From positions 434,001 through 498,000 of the forward strand of contig OY770025.1 of NCBI GenBank assembly GCA_963669435.1: a stretch of DNA of 64,000 nucleotides. The letters run 5' to 3'. This document shows positions 51,024-59,317 of the stretch, piece after piece (positions within the stretch are counted from its first letter, which is position 1; every line of letters begins with the position of its first letter). Made by a program: the position numbers and the translations under genes. Below the pieces are notes generated by a model that searched no databases, was not told the origin of the DNA, and was given only the letters and a program-made list of their open reading frames with translations. The stretch comes from CALJFL01 sp963669435. Lineage in GTDB: Bacteria > Pseudomonadota > Gammaproteobacteria > Pseudomonadales > Halieaceae.

Positions 51024-51780
51024 TCTCAATAAGATTGCCCTGATACGCAACTCGCGCGATACCACCAACCCCAGCGTGCCGGAGCACGCACGGATGTGTA
51101 TCGATGCCGGGGCTCACGGCATCACCGTGCACCCCCGCCCGGACCAGCGCCACATTCGAGCCCAGGACTGCTTTGACCTGGCCGAAACCCTGCGAGCAAC
51201 ACCGGACATCGAATTCAATATCGAAGGCAACCCGATGACCGATGCGCGGGCCAGCGACCGGGACGGCATTGGCGACTACCCGGGTTTTATGGCGCTGGTA
51301 CGCGAGATAAAGCCCACCCAGTGCACCCTGGTGCCCGACGGCGACAACCAACTCACTTCGGATCATGGCTTCGACCTCAAGCACGACGGCGATACCGTTG
51401 CACCGCTGGTCGCTGAACTCAAGTCACTGGGCATTCGCACCAGCCTGTTTATGGACCCCGACCCCGAGCAGATTCGACTGGCGGCCCAGACTGGCACCGA
51501 TCGTATCGAGCTGTACACAGAGACTTATGCGCGAGCGCATGCGCACAACGAGCGGGTAGACGCAGTCCTTGAGCAGTTTGTGGTCGCTGCTGAGACTGCC
51601 GCCGCAGAGGGCCTAGGTATCAATGCCGGCCACGACCTCGACCTGCACAACCTGCCCCGCTTTGCCACCGTGCCCGGTCTGCTGGAAGTATCCATCGGCC
51701 ATCACCTGACCGTGGACGCCATTCGCATGGGTCTGGCCCCGGCCATCGCGGCCTATCAACAGGCCTTGGGAAACGGCTGA
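51004..51780 (+). CDS. pdxJ: Pyridoxine 5'-phosphate synthase, Bacteroidetes-like type
   Basis: Closes the pyridine ring of vitamin B6 from 1-deoxyxylulose-5-phosphate and phosphohydroxythreonine derivative. A 258-residue TIM barrel. The start SVNLNKIALIRNSR, then GAHGITVHPRPDQRHIR, FNIEGNP, QCTLVPDGDNQLTSDHGFD, TSLFMDPDP, RIELYTETYA and GINAGHDLDLHNLP follow PdxJ order. However, wording such as ITVHPRPD and FNIEGNP matches the Bacteroidetes-like branch rather than E. coli PdxJ (ITVHLRED, NLEMAV). This suggests horizontal origin or an ancient second type. Start as discussed under the tandem repeat. Confidence 0.9.
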   Translation: MIALSVNLNKIALIRNSRDTTNPSVPEHARMCIDAGAHGITVHPRPDQRHIRAQDCFDLAETLRATPDIEFNIEGNPMTDARASDRDGIGDYPGFMALVREIKPTQCTLVPDGDNQLTSDHGFDLKHDGDTVAPLVAELKSLGIRTSLFMDPDPEQIRLAAQTGTDRIELYTETYARAHAHNERVDAVLEQFVVAAETAAAEGLGINAGHDLDLHNLPRFATVPGLLEVSIGHHLTVDAIRMGLAPAIAAYQQALGNG

Positions 51781-51785
51781 GAGTC

Positions 51786-51811
51786 GCCGGCGGCATCCCC
51801 CGGCATTTTTC
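51786..51811 (+). terminator. Probable terminator of pdxJ
   Basis: Stem GCCGG (51786-51790) / CCGGC (51800-51804), nine-base loop, then ATTTTT. Short but GC-rich, five bases past the stop codon. Confidence 0.5.
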
Positions 51812-51832
51812 GAGTCCGCGATATTATCTAAG

Positions 51833-51852
51833 AACGACCTGGATAGGTCGTT
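51833..51852. repeat. Perfect 8-bp inverted repeat
   Basis: AACGACCT-GGAT-AGGTCGTT in the gap between pdxJ and the convergent secreted-protein gene. No T run follows on either strand, so it is not an evident terminator; possible operator or RNA hairpin. Confidence 0.4.
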
Positions 51853-51952
51853 AAGGGGCTTGCCGGATCGGCCTAAACAGAAATTGACTCCAGCGCACGT
51901 GAAAAGGCGCTACCACCGCAGTTCCAACGCTCTATGGAAGCAAATCCAGGGG

Positions 51953-52630
51953 CTATTGCTTGCGCCCGGCTTCTTTAAACTTTCGCGCACCCACAACCGC
52001 CATCAACGCTACGAGTAGCCCGAGTAACGGTATGGGTAGTGCCGGAATCGGCTCACTCCCAGACGGACCTGCACCAGGGCCTGCTCCGGGACCCGCTGAT
52101 GGATCGATTACATTGATCACCAGCGAATCAGCATTGGTCGTCCCCCAGGGGTAGGTGTATGTACCGACAGCAAAGCCAAGCGAAGCAAACGTCTCGCCTG
52201 CGAAACTCCCGGTACCAGACAACGGGGTATTTGACACGTAGCCGTTAGGTAGACCCAAAATGGTGCCACCGGGCGTACCGGTGGAGACTATGAGCACCGT
52301 ATCACCGGCATCGGAGGTCGCGAAGTTTGTCACCCCTGGAGCACTCCCGAATGGAGAAACTGTTGAGTCGTCAATCACGTAGCGCTCGACGCTGCCAGGC
52401 CCTCCGGCGGTAACTTCAAAAATCAGTGGCCCAAAACTAGCGGATTGCGACCCCGAACTGGCAATGGCTGCACCCGACACTACCAAATCCGTTATATCCG
52501 CCTGGCCGCTTAAGGTAAGGACAACGTCTCCTGCCACTTCTTCAACGTCGATTTGCAGAACAGCGCCGGCTGTTGACCAGCCGAGGGCCAGAAACAGAAC
52601 CACGAGGCTCTTAACAAGTACTGCTTTCAT
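51953..52630 (-). CDS. Secreted protein with C-terminal sorting-like tail
   Basis: A 225-residue protein with a signal peptide (MKAVLVKSLVVLFLALGWST). A Gly/Ser/Thr-rich extracellular body follows. The C-terminus has a Gly-Pro-Ala linker, a short Pro motif (EPIPALPIP), a hydrophobic helix (LLGLLVALMAVVGA) and a basic end (RKFKEAGRKQ). This three-part tail is that of PEP-CTERM/IPTL-CTERM-like exosortase substrates, though the exact motif is not a textbook match. The ATG at 52630 is chosen over a TTG at 52663 because the signal peptide starts there. The body family is not recognised. Confidence 0.7.
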   Translation of the reverse strand: MKAVLVKSLVVLFLALGWSTAGAVLQIDVEEVAGDVVLTLSGQADITDLVVSGAAIASSGSQSASFGPLIFEVTAGGPGSVERYVIDDSTVSPFGSAPGVTNFATSDAGDTVLIVSTGTPGGTILGLPNGYVSNTPLSGTGSFAGETFASLGFAVGTYTYPWGTTNADSLVINVIDPSAGPGAGPGAGPSGSEPIPALPIPLLGLLVALMAVVGARKFKEAGRKQ

Positions 52631-52743
52631 CCTGTACAAATCTCCCTGCGCAAGAATATCCAATTGAACAAGTGAGTTAGAGCATGCCTACACATTAGTT
52701 GGGAGTCAATCCGCTCGATGCTGGGCGAATCGAACCTCTAGGG

Positions 52744-53667
52744 TCAGTAATTGTAGTTGAAGGCGATGGTAACCCCTTCAATATCCTCGCCTACAAGATA
52801 AAGTATCCCAGCGGCATACTGATCGACACCCAATGACGCGCCCAACTGGAAGTACTGGTCAAAGCCCAACTGGTCTCGATTACCGCCAAGGAAATGCGTG
52901 CTCCCCACATGCCCGATGAGAAAAAGCTGTCGCTTGGCCGTGGCACTGTTAAGGCGTCTACTTACATCGAGTTGCATAATTGCAGCACCACTATCGTCAG
53001 CGAAGCCGTTGAACTCACCAGACTCTGAGAAGCTGTCGACGTAGCTATAGGTGAGGTGCGCCACGCCCTTCACACGAAAACTGCCGTGTTCCCGATCATA
53101 GTGGGCAGCACCATGGACCCGGTAGATGGCCGCATTGGTATCCCAATTGAAAACGTTTCCTTCAAGATCAGGGGGAAAGGGTACACCGGCGGCCAGCCCC
53201 GAGAACTTCGCCTTATTTTCGAGCCTGGCTACCCCACCACTGAGCCCAGCCATCAACGAAACAGCCTCATTCACCGCGTACAGCATCCCGGCTTCAGCGA
53301 TGCCATTCAGCGCAGTCCACTCGGATTCCAGGCGCAGCAGTTGATCCACACCCAAGTCTTCTTCGAATTCCTCGGCGTATTCGGCATAGCCCGCACTAGC
53401 CTGCAGATACCAGCCCAGGGAGGAGTCATCCCGGACAAACTCCTTATAGAAAGGGATGTGCAAGACATCCAGAGTGGTATCGGCATCCGGACTGTCTGAA
53501 TCGATCTCGACGCCGGAAACTGCTATCTCAGGCTGCGCGACCACACTCAGCAGGTGTGCATAGCCAGCTCCGAGTCTTTCGCGGTCTATGACTTGCGCGT
53601 GAACGGTGCCATGCGAGGCCATGGTAGCCCCCACCAAAATCTTAACTACGCAATTACATCTACTCAT
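52744..53667 (-). CDS. Probable outer-membrane beta-barrel protein (solitary autotransporter-barrel type)
   Basis: A 307-residue protein with a signal peptide ending near HGTVHAQ. The mature part alternates polar and hydrophobic residues (e.g. LGWYLQASAGYAEYAEEF, YRVHGAAHYDREHG) and ends in Tyr (IAFNYNY), as outer-membrane barrels do for BAM recognition. Length and pattern fit the solitary autotransporter beta-barrel family. The ATG at 53667, preceded by GGTGAG, is preferred to 53736. Function unknown; no passenger domain. Confidence 0.65.
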   Translation of the reverse strand: MSRCNCVVKILVGATMASHGTVHAQVIDRERLGAGYAHLLSVVAQPEIAVSGVEIDSDSPDADTTLDVLHIPFYKEFVRDDSSLGWYLQASAGYAEYAEEFEEDLGVDQLLRLESEWTALNGIAEAGMLYAVNEAVSLMAGLSGGVARLENKAKFSGLAAGVPFPPDLEGNVFNWDTNAAIYRVHGAAHYDREHGSFRVKGVAHLTYSYVDSFSESGEFNGFADDSGAAIMQLDVSRRLNSATAKRQLFLIGHVGSTHFLGGNRDQLGFDQYFQLGASLGVDQYAAGILYLVGEDIEGVTIAFNYNY

Positions 53668-53846
53668 GTTCTCACCCGACCAATGGCCGCTATGATACTT
53701 GCAAGGATCAGAATCGCCGGACAACTTACTAAACAACTCTCGCGCACACCTATACTAACGGATAGAGGCACAGATAAGGAAAGATCGTAAGCAGTATTCG
53801 CCCTTGGAGCCTTCTGGAGGTACTGAACAGTTCTATAAAATTGTTC

Positions 53847-54515
53847 TTACGAAAATTGCCCTTCGCGTTTCCCCAGATACAAACTTACCGAACGAAACTC
53901 GGCGGACTCGTCGAGATCCGGAATTGTCGATGCCTCCTCCCGGGCGATCCGCCGGTAGCGCGGAAAATCGAAGTCCTTGATCCGCGAATCGGCCACCAAC
54001 ACCGCTGGGGCCCGATCAATAAAGCGTTCCAGCCAGACCAGGTTTTCGCGGTCATACAGAACATCCGCAACGATGATCAGGTCGATATCACCCGCTACTG
54101 CGAAGTAATCCCGCTCCAGCGTCATTTCCACCCCATTCAGTTCGGCATTGGCGCGACAGGCGGCAAGGGCGTGATCATCCAGATCACAGGCAATCACCTC
54201 AGACGCACCGGCCCGCGCAGCCGCGACTGCCACCACGCCGGAACCTGCACCAAAGTCGAGAACGCGCTTACCGCGTACCCAGGCAGGCTGCTCGAGGATA
54301 AACCGGGATAACACTAAACCGGAGGCCCAACAGAACACCCAGTACATGGGGTTGTCCATCAAGTGGCGTATTGCCTGCGCCGACAGACCCTCCTGTGGGT
54401 AATCATCGTTCAGCAGGTAAAGCTGCATGCCAGGGACCTCGGGCAGCGCCTGTGCTTCGATGCGGGCACTGGGCAATGCGTCACCGAGCAACGCAGTCAG
54501 GTTAGGTTCAATCAT
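53847..54515 (-). CDS. Methyltransferase of the Methyltransf_16 (lysine methyltransferase-like) family
   Basis: A 222-residue seven-beta-strand methyltransferase. It has MYWVFCWASGLVLSRFIL, motif I VLDFGAGSGVVAVAAARAG, ACDLDDHALAACRANAELNG and IIVADVLYDRENLVWL, as in bacterial relatives of ETFB-lysine methyltransferase. The target protein is unknown. The ATG at 54515 (MIEPNLTALL) is preferred; the ORF extending to 54650 would overlap the divergent pseudouridine synthase start region. Confidence 0.85.
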   Translation of the reverse strand: MIEPNLTALLGDALPSARIEAQALPEVPGMQLYLLNDDYPQEGLSAQAIRHLMDNPMYWVFCWASGLVLSRFILEQPAWVRGKRVLDFGAGSGVVAVAAARAGASEVIACDLDDHALAACRANAELNGVEMTLERDYFAVAGDIDLIIVADVLYDRENLVWLERFIDRAPAVLVADSRIKDFDFPRYRRIAREEASTIPDLDESAEFRSVSLYLGKREGQFS

Positions 54516-54581
54516 GGAAAACGTGCATTTGCCGACTCGGAGCCAGTTTACATTCCCCGCGCAGCCGATACAGTAGGCGCC

Positions 54582-55253
54582 ATGTCCCAGCCCTCTTCCC
54601 CGCCGCCCTACCTCGTGCCCCACAGCCAGGAAGAAATTCGCATCCTGCATGCGGACGAGGACCTTCTACTGGTGCGCAAGCCTGACCTGCTGCTCAGCAT
54701 TCCCGGCCGTCATCCGCTGAACAAGGACTGCCTGATTACCCGCCTACAGCAGGACTACCCGAGCGCGAGTATCGTGCATCGCCTGGACCTGGATACCTCT
54801 GGCATCATGGTCATTCCGCTGAACAAGCCAACCCACGCCCATATCAGCCGACAATTCCAGCAGCGCACGGTGAACAAAACCTACACGGCCATCGTGTATG
54901 GCCAGGTAAAGGACGATGCGGGCGAAATTGACCTGCCAATCGCCTGTGACTGGGAAAACCGCCCACTCCAAACAATTTGCCACGACCGGGGCAAGAGCGC
55001 TCTGACACGTTTCGAGGTGCTTGAGCGTCAGGAAGACCGTACCCGATTGCTGTTAAAGCCGGTAACCGGGCGATCCCACCAACTGCGTATTCATATGCGT
55101 GAATTGGGGCACCCAATACTGGGCTGCGATATGTATGCCCACGAGGAAGCACTGGCGATGGCGCCAAGACTGATGCTACATGCCACTACGCTGGGTTTTG
55201 AACATCCGGTGAGTGGGCAATGGCTAGAAGGTAACTGTCCGCCAGACTTTTAG
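54582..55253 (+). CDS. RluA-family pseudouridine synthase
   Basis: A 223-residue enzyme that isomerises uridine in rRNA or tRNA. It has the catalytic-loop HRLDLDTSGIMV (Asp), RTVNKTYTAIVYG, and the C-terminal GRSHQLRIHM. No S4 domain, so it resembles RluA (23S U746 and tRNA U32) more than RluC/D. The ATG at 54582 (MSQPSS) is chosen because longer ORFs run through the divergent methyltransferase gene. The stop overlaps the convergent sulfurtransferase stop by four bases. Confidence 0.9.
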   Translation: MSQPSSPPPYLVPHSQEEIRILHADEDLLLVRKPDLLLSIPGRHPLNKDCLITRLQQDYPSASIVHRLDLDTSGIMVIPLNKPTHAHISRQFQQRTVNKTYTAIVYGQVKDDAGEIDLPIACDWENRPLQTICHDRGKSALTRFEVLERQEDRTRLLLKPVTGRSHQLRIHMRELGHPILGCDMYAHEEALAMAPRLMLHATTLGFEHPVSGQWLEGNCPPDF

Positions 55254-56056
55254 GGCGCCTCGGGTTCAAGATAACTGCACCAGTCACTCCAGCTTCCGGC
55301 ATAAAGCTGCGCATCGTCCCTTCCAATCAGGCTCAATGAAAACAGGTTGACGCAGGCTGTGACGCCAGAGCCGCAATAAACGACCAAGGGATCGGCCTCC
55401 AATAACTCACCCCAGCGCTCTCGCTGCGCCGTTGCATCCTGTGCCCTGCCCTCACCGTCCGTGACCTCCGCCCAGGGTCGATTGACGGCACCGGGGATAT
55501 GCCCTGCCACGGGGTCAATGGGTTCTTCCAGACCCTCATATCTGGCAGCTTCCCTGGAATCCACCAGCATGGCACCAGCAGCCATGGCCTCTCGTAAGTC
55601 GTCGATATTCAGTTTTCCCTTGTAATCTTTCACGGAGGGAGGTGCGCAGCGTGTAGGTGTGGGGACATCCGTTTGTGGCTCACCACCGGCCGCGATCCAG
55701 GCACTGTAACCACCATTGAGCAGTCCCGGCGCGCGAAAACCCAGACTGCGCATCATCCACCACAGGCGCGAGGCGAACGCAAAGCGGGAATCATCGTACG
55801 CAACTACCGGCGTGTCCTTATCCACGCCGAAGCGCGCAAGTGTGTCAGCGAAAACTTCCGGTGTCGGTAGCGGGTGCCTGCCGCCGTGACGTTCAACCGG
55901 GGCAGACAGGTCGCGATTCAGGTCAAGATAATGGGCACCGGGAATGTGTCCCGTCAGATATTCAGAACGCCCGGCATTGGGGTCGACAAGGGAGAAGCGG
56001 CAGTCGAATACGACTGTGCCTTCCGCGGCGTTCAGGTCCTGCAGATCAACCAACAT
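55250..56056 (-). CDS. sseA: 3-mercaptopyruvate/thiosulfate sulfurtransferase
   Basis: A 268-residue tandem-rhodanese protein. The N-terminal inactive-like domain has VFDCRFSL...GHIPGAHYLD and the C-terminal active domain has MLVDSREAARYEG, GHIPGAVN and the active-site Cys in VVYCGSGVTAC. The CGSGVTA loop fits the mercaptopyruvate sulfurtransferase group. No signal peptide. It is convergent with the pseudouridine synthase and follows the GFA gene's promoter side with only 12 bp to its neighbour. Confidence 0.92.
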   Translation of the reverse strand: MLVDLQDLNAAEGTVVFDCRFSLVDPNAGRSEYLTGHIPGAHYLDLNRDLSAPVERHGGRHPLPTPEVFADTLARFGVDKDTPVVAYDDSRFAFASRLWWMMRSLGFRAPGLLNGGYSAWIAAGGEPQTDVPTPTRCAPPSVKDYKGKLNIDDLREAMAAGAMLVDSREAARYEGLEEPIDPVAGHIPGAVNRPWAEVTDGEGRAQDATAQRERWGELLEADPLVVYCGSGVTACVNLFSLSLIGRDDAQLYAGSWSDWCSYLEPEAP

Positions 56057-56068
56057 GATACAGCCCTC

Positions 56069-56452
56069 CTACGTATCCAAGCTCTTGTGGGCAAGCGTGT
56101 GGGCATGTTGCTCCCAGTTCTGCCCATCGAAATTACTTACGTTCACCCCTTCGGGTCGGGTATCCAGGCAGTTGATATTGATGTCGATGCCATCCGGATT
56201 CGAACGGGGTGTGTAAAACGGTTTAACACCACAATGCTTACAGAAAGTGTGTTTGGCGACCCCGGTGTTAAAGGTGTAGGTGGTAATGGCATCTTCACCA
56301 CTGAGCAAGCGAAATTTGCTCAGTGGCAGGATCAGGTGCAGAAAGCCTGTCCGCGTGCAGATTGAACAGTTGCAGTACTCCGCTTCCAGGACGGCGGGTG
56401 CTTCAATCTCGAAGGTGATTGCACGGCAGTGGCAGCTACCCTTGTATTTCAT
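56069..56452 (-). CDS. GFA family zinc-binding protein
   Basis: A 127-residue glutathione-dependent formaldehyde-activating (GFA/CENP-V) family protein. Conserved zinc ligands are in GSCHCRAITFE, CNCSICTRTG and FCKHCGVKPFY. The natural substrate is uncertain in most members. It lies 12 bp upstream of the sulfurtransferase on the same strand, so they may be co-transcribed. Confidence 0.92.
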   Translation of the reverse strand: MKYKGSCHCRAITFEIEAPAVLEAEYCNCSICTRTGFLHLILPLSKFRLLSGEDAITTYTFNTGVAKHTFCKHCGVKPFYTPRSNPDGIDININCLDTRPEGVNVSNFDGQNWEQHAHTLAHKSLDT

Positions 56453-56710
56453 AGCAATTTCGCCACCCTCTTGGATAGCACTCCCAGTCCAGCGTTAGTC
56501 AGCGGTGACGCCAAGCTTATGCCATACCGAAGATCCGATCTAGCACGCAAGGGAACCCGCCCCTAGCACGCTAGGCAAAACCTCCGAAGGAACTGAAACA
56601 GCTGGCCCAGGTCTGACCAGACCCGGGTGAATGCTCGGCCTCAACGCCCTTGACCACCTCTTCCAAACACGGTTAACTCTACTGACCCAATTCGGCAAAG
56701 GAGATGCAAA

Positions 56711-57319
56711 GTGACACGAAGAATTGTAGGGGCCTTTCTTGGCTTAGGTTTCACCTCAGGTGCGATTGCACAACCACTGGGCGGGTCTTCTACCTTCCAA
56801 CTCAACTGGTCTGCAACGGCTGCTACGCCGGTACCCACGATGAGTACCTATGCAATCGCTTTATTGGCGATTCTGTTGACAGTGGCGGCTTATCGCCTGA
56901 CACGTAATCAGGGTACAGTGATTCGAGCAGTCGCCCCGCTTGTCACTTTTGGCGTCGCCGCCACGATTCTGTTCAAAACAGCTAGCCCTATCGCGGGAGT
57001 TCTCACCATGATCCCGCCGATAGACGCTACCGAAAGCAACGGCAGTCAAACCTATACCGCGATTGCGCCCACCGACCCACCGCCGTGTTATATCAATAAC
57101 TGCGGCATGCCTGTCACAGTTACCTACAATTTTATCAGCGCAGAAACGGGCGACGGCACACCAATTACTGATGAAACCTGTACCCGCCTGTACTTCTGCG
57201 ATGAAGCTGGAGAGGGCCCATTCGTCGCTGACGGACAGGTGGTTGAGAGTGACGGTCAACCGTTCGCGACTGCCTACTGCCAGGAAATATTTGACGGAGG
57301 GGAAGGAGGCCCCGCCTAG
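56711..57319 (+). CDS. Midcut-by-XrtH-type protein (candidate exosortase H substrate)
   Basis: A 202-residue protein with a signal peptide (about 1-20). A sorting-like motif lies in the middle rather than at the end: PVPTMSTYAIALL (40-52) followed by a hydrophobic stretch and YRLTRN (62-66). A second membrane helix (about 70-90) and a C-terminal domain with five Cys (126, 131, 157, 163, 190) follow. This layout matches the midcut-by-XrtH family, in which an IPTLSEW-like signal is internal. GTG start with GGAG seven bases upstream. Exosortase H itself is not in the window. Confidence 0.75.
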   Translation: MTRRIVGAFLGLGFTSGAIAQPLGGSSTFQLNWSATAATPVPTMSTYAIALLAILLTVAAYRLTRNQGTVIRAVAPLVTFGVAATILFKTASPIAGVLTMIPPIDATESNGSQTYTAIAPTDPPPCYINNCGMPVTVTYNFISAETGDGTPITDETCTRLYFCDEAGEGPFVADGQVVESDGQPFATAYCQEIFDGGEGGPA

Positions 57320-57397
57320 GGCAACCGTTATGAAGGGCTACTTTTATTAGCAGCGTACCTGGCCATTTGAATCCGAAGTATTATCACCTAGCGTCAT

Positions 57398-57432
57398 TGC
57401 CCAGCGCACCCACTGCGGTGTAGCGCTGGGCA
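57398..57432 (+). other. Long hairpin just upstream of the hydroxylase gene
   Basis: TGCCCAGCGC (57398-57407) pairs perfectly with GCGCTGGGCA (57423-57432), with a further CACC/GGTG inner pairing. It ends ten bases before the ATG at 57443, in the place of the ribosome site. No T run follows, so it may be an attenuating or translation-control structure rather than a plain terminator. Confidence 0.45.
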
Positions 57433-57442
57433 TTCAGCTCAC

Positions 57443-58252
57443 ATGATCGAAGCCGCACCATCCGGCCTGCAACTCGACCTGGCCGCAATTACCATGGCAG
57501 TTCTCTGCTTGGCCATGGTGCTGGAAATGCTGATCCCTGCACGTAAGTCTCCCCCCTCCCCGGCACGCTGGCTCAGTAACGCCTGCCTGTCCCTGCTGGC
57601 CTACGGAATTACTTATATTTTTGCAACATTGGTCGCGGTGTGGGTGCTGCAGCGGCTGGGATCACCGGGTTTTTGGTCCTTGGGCAACAAACCGCTTTGG
57701 TTTGGCTTGTTGATAACCTTCACCGCCCTGGAAGCAGCGCGCTACGGCATTCATATCGCCATGCACAAAGTTCCCTGGCTGTGGCGGTTCCACGCAGTGC
57801 ATCACTCAGACCCCGAGGTGGACGTGACCACTTCGTTCCGACATCACCCGATAGAGGGTGTGCTCACCGTCATACCTATCTCTGCGTTGATGTGGCTGCT
57901 GGCACTGCCTCCGCAGGCGCTTATTCTGTACCGCGCCTGGGACCTGACTTTCACTATTTTCACCCACACCAATATTGCGCTGTCACCGAGAATAGAACGC
58001 TGGTTGCGGCTATTTGTGGTAACACCGGCCTTCCATAGGACGCATCATTTTGCCGATCAACCGTTCACCGATTCAAATTATGGGGCAACCCTGCCGTGGT
58101 TTGACTATCTATTCTCGACCTACCGTTTCGCCGACGCGGAACAGCAACGAAGCGCTGAACTCGGGCTGGGAGGAGACACCACTGAGGCAAAAAGATTGGA
58201 CGCTATGCTACTAGCTCCGTTCAGGCGCAATCGCAACCAGGAATCCGACTGA
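57443..58252 (+). CDS. Sterol desaturase / fatty acid hydroxylase family protein
   Basis: A 269-residue integral membrane di-iron enzyme. Four to five helices with the eight-His pattern: HIAMH, FHAVHHS, then a distal HTNIAL and HRTHH. Members hydroxylate or desaturate lipids (sterols, carotenoids, sphingoid or fatty acids); the lipid cannot be told here. The ATG lies ten bases after a strong hairpin and lacks a good Shine-Dalgarno. Confidence 0.9.
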   Translation: MIEAAPSGLQLDLAAITMAVLCLAMVLEMLIPARKSPPSPARWLSNACLSLLAYGITYIFATLVAVWVLQRLGSPGFWSLGNKPLWFGLLITFTALEAARYGIHIAMHKVPWLWRFHAVHHSDPEVDVTTSFRHHPIEGVLTVIPISALMWLLALPPQALILYRAWDLTFTIFTHTNIALSPRIERWLRLFVVTPAFHRTHHFADQPFTDSNYGATLPWFDYLFSTYRFADAEQQRSAELGLGGDTTEAKRLDAMLLAPFRRNRNQESD

Positions 58253-58289
58253 GCCGGATTGGAATACAACTCACCGGTGCGCAGGGTAT

Positions 58290-58514
58290 TCACTCGTCAG
58301 CAAAGATTCCTGTACTCTCCCCATCCAGGCTGGTGACGTTCTTATCTTTCCAGTACTGCTCGATGCCCTCTTTACCGCGCTGTTTGGTCCACTTCTGCAG
58401 CATGTCCCGATCACCGGCAGCCTCATAGTAGGGTACGGCATAGCCGCAGGAGGTCTGCACCATATTGATAGGCACGTCGAATTTTTGTCTCGCTCCCAGA
58501 TACTCGGGAAGCAG
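58290..58514 (-). pseudogene. 3' fragment of a pyridoxamine-oxidase-like gene
   Basis: Reads LPEYLGARQKFDVPINMVQT, SCGYAVPYYEAAGDRDML and KDKNVTSLDGE before its stop. It is nearly identical to the last 70 residues of the intact gene at 62078-62626. An in-frame TAG lies two codons before the matching region, and the first 110 codons are absent. No start codon is usable at the proper place, so this is a truncated copy. Confidence 0.8.
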
Positions 58515-58558
58515 CTACCCTGATAGATCACGGTGCGATTACCGAAGCCAATGTATCG

Positions 58559-59173
58559 TCAGGCACGTGCAGCCACATAAATGCCTCCAGCGATAAATGC
58601 CAGCGCAGCCGTCCAACGCACCCCAGGAGCGGCTGCGGTGCTACCAAGGTAGCCACCCGACCGCACAGCCAGCCAAGCGTAAAACACCATAACCCCGCCA
58701 ACGGATGCGGTTGTGATCGCGAGAATTATAGCTATGTCCACACTATCGACGGCAGCGAGATCCAGGAACGCAGGAAACAGACTGAGGTAGAACAATATCG
58801 CTTTGGGATTACTCAGGGTGGTGAGCAATCCCGTAAAAAAATCAGCGGAGTATCCCGCCAGGCTCGCTGTGGGTTTACTCAACGGACGATCAGGGGTCCG
58901 CAAGATTGCAATCCCGAGATACACCAGATAGAAAGCACCGGCATAGCGGATCAGCTGGAAAATATCGGCATAGTGCTGCGCCAGACCTGCCAGCCCAAGA
59001 ATGGCCAGTACAATAAACACATAATCCCCAACAACAATTCCGACCGAGGTCACAATGCCCGCACTAAAGCCCTGAGAGAGGCTACGCGCAATGACCACCA
59101 TTGTGCCGGGGCCGGGAATGGTCGCAAGAGCCACCATGGACATGAACATAGCCAGTGATACGGAGAAAGTCAT
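58559..59173 (-). CDS. LysE family translocator
   Basis: A 204-residue inner-membrane exporter with six predicted helices, in the RhtB/LysE family that exports amino acids or homoserine-type compounds. The family start MVALATIPGPGTMVVIARSL and LLTTLSNPKAILFYLSLFPAF (Asn-Pro-Lys) are clear. The substrate is not determined. It is divergent from the AraC-type regulator, 144 bp away, which could control it. Confidence 0.92.
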   Translation of the reverse strand: MTFSVSLAMFMSMVALATIPGPGTMVVIARSLSQGFSAGIVTSVGIVVGDYVFIVLAILGLAGLAQHYADIFQLIRYAGAFYLVYLGIAILRTPDRPLSKPTASLAGYSADFFTGLLTTLSNPKAILFYLSLFPAFLDLAAVDSVDIAIILAITTASVGGVMVFYAWLAVRSGGYLGSTAAAPGVRWTAALAFIAGGIYVAARA

Positions 59174-59317
59174 TTACGAGCCAGTTGCTGACAACAGAGG
59201 GGTCGAAGTCTAATTCCGAATTTCAACACAGTAAGTGTGACGGGAACAAGCACCGACGAGACCAACTATTCAGCCCGGTCCGTTGTTGTCTGGGGTTCAG
59301 CGCGTTATCGTGCGCCC

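Noticed and set aside
54363..54582. Upstream extension of the RluA-type synthase
   Set aside because: It would overlap the divergent methyltransferase; residues before MSQPSS are not family-like.
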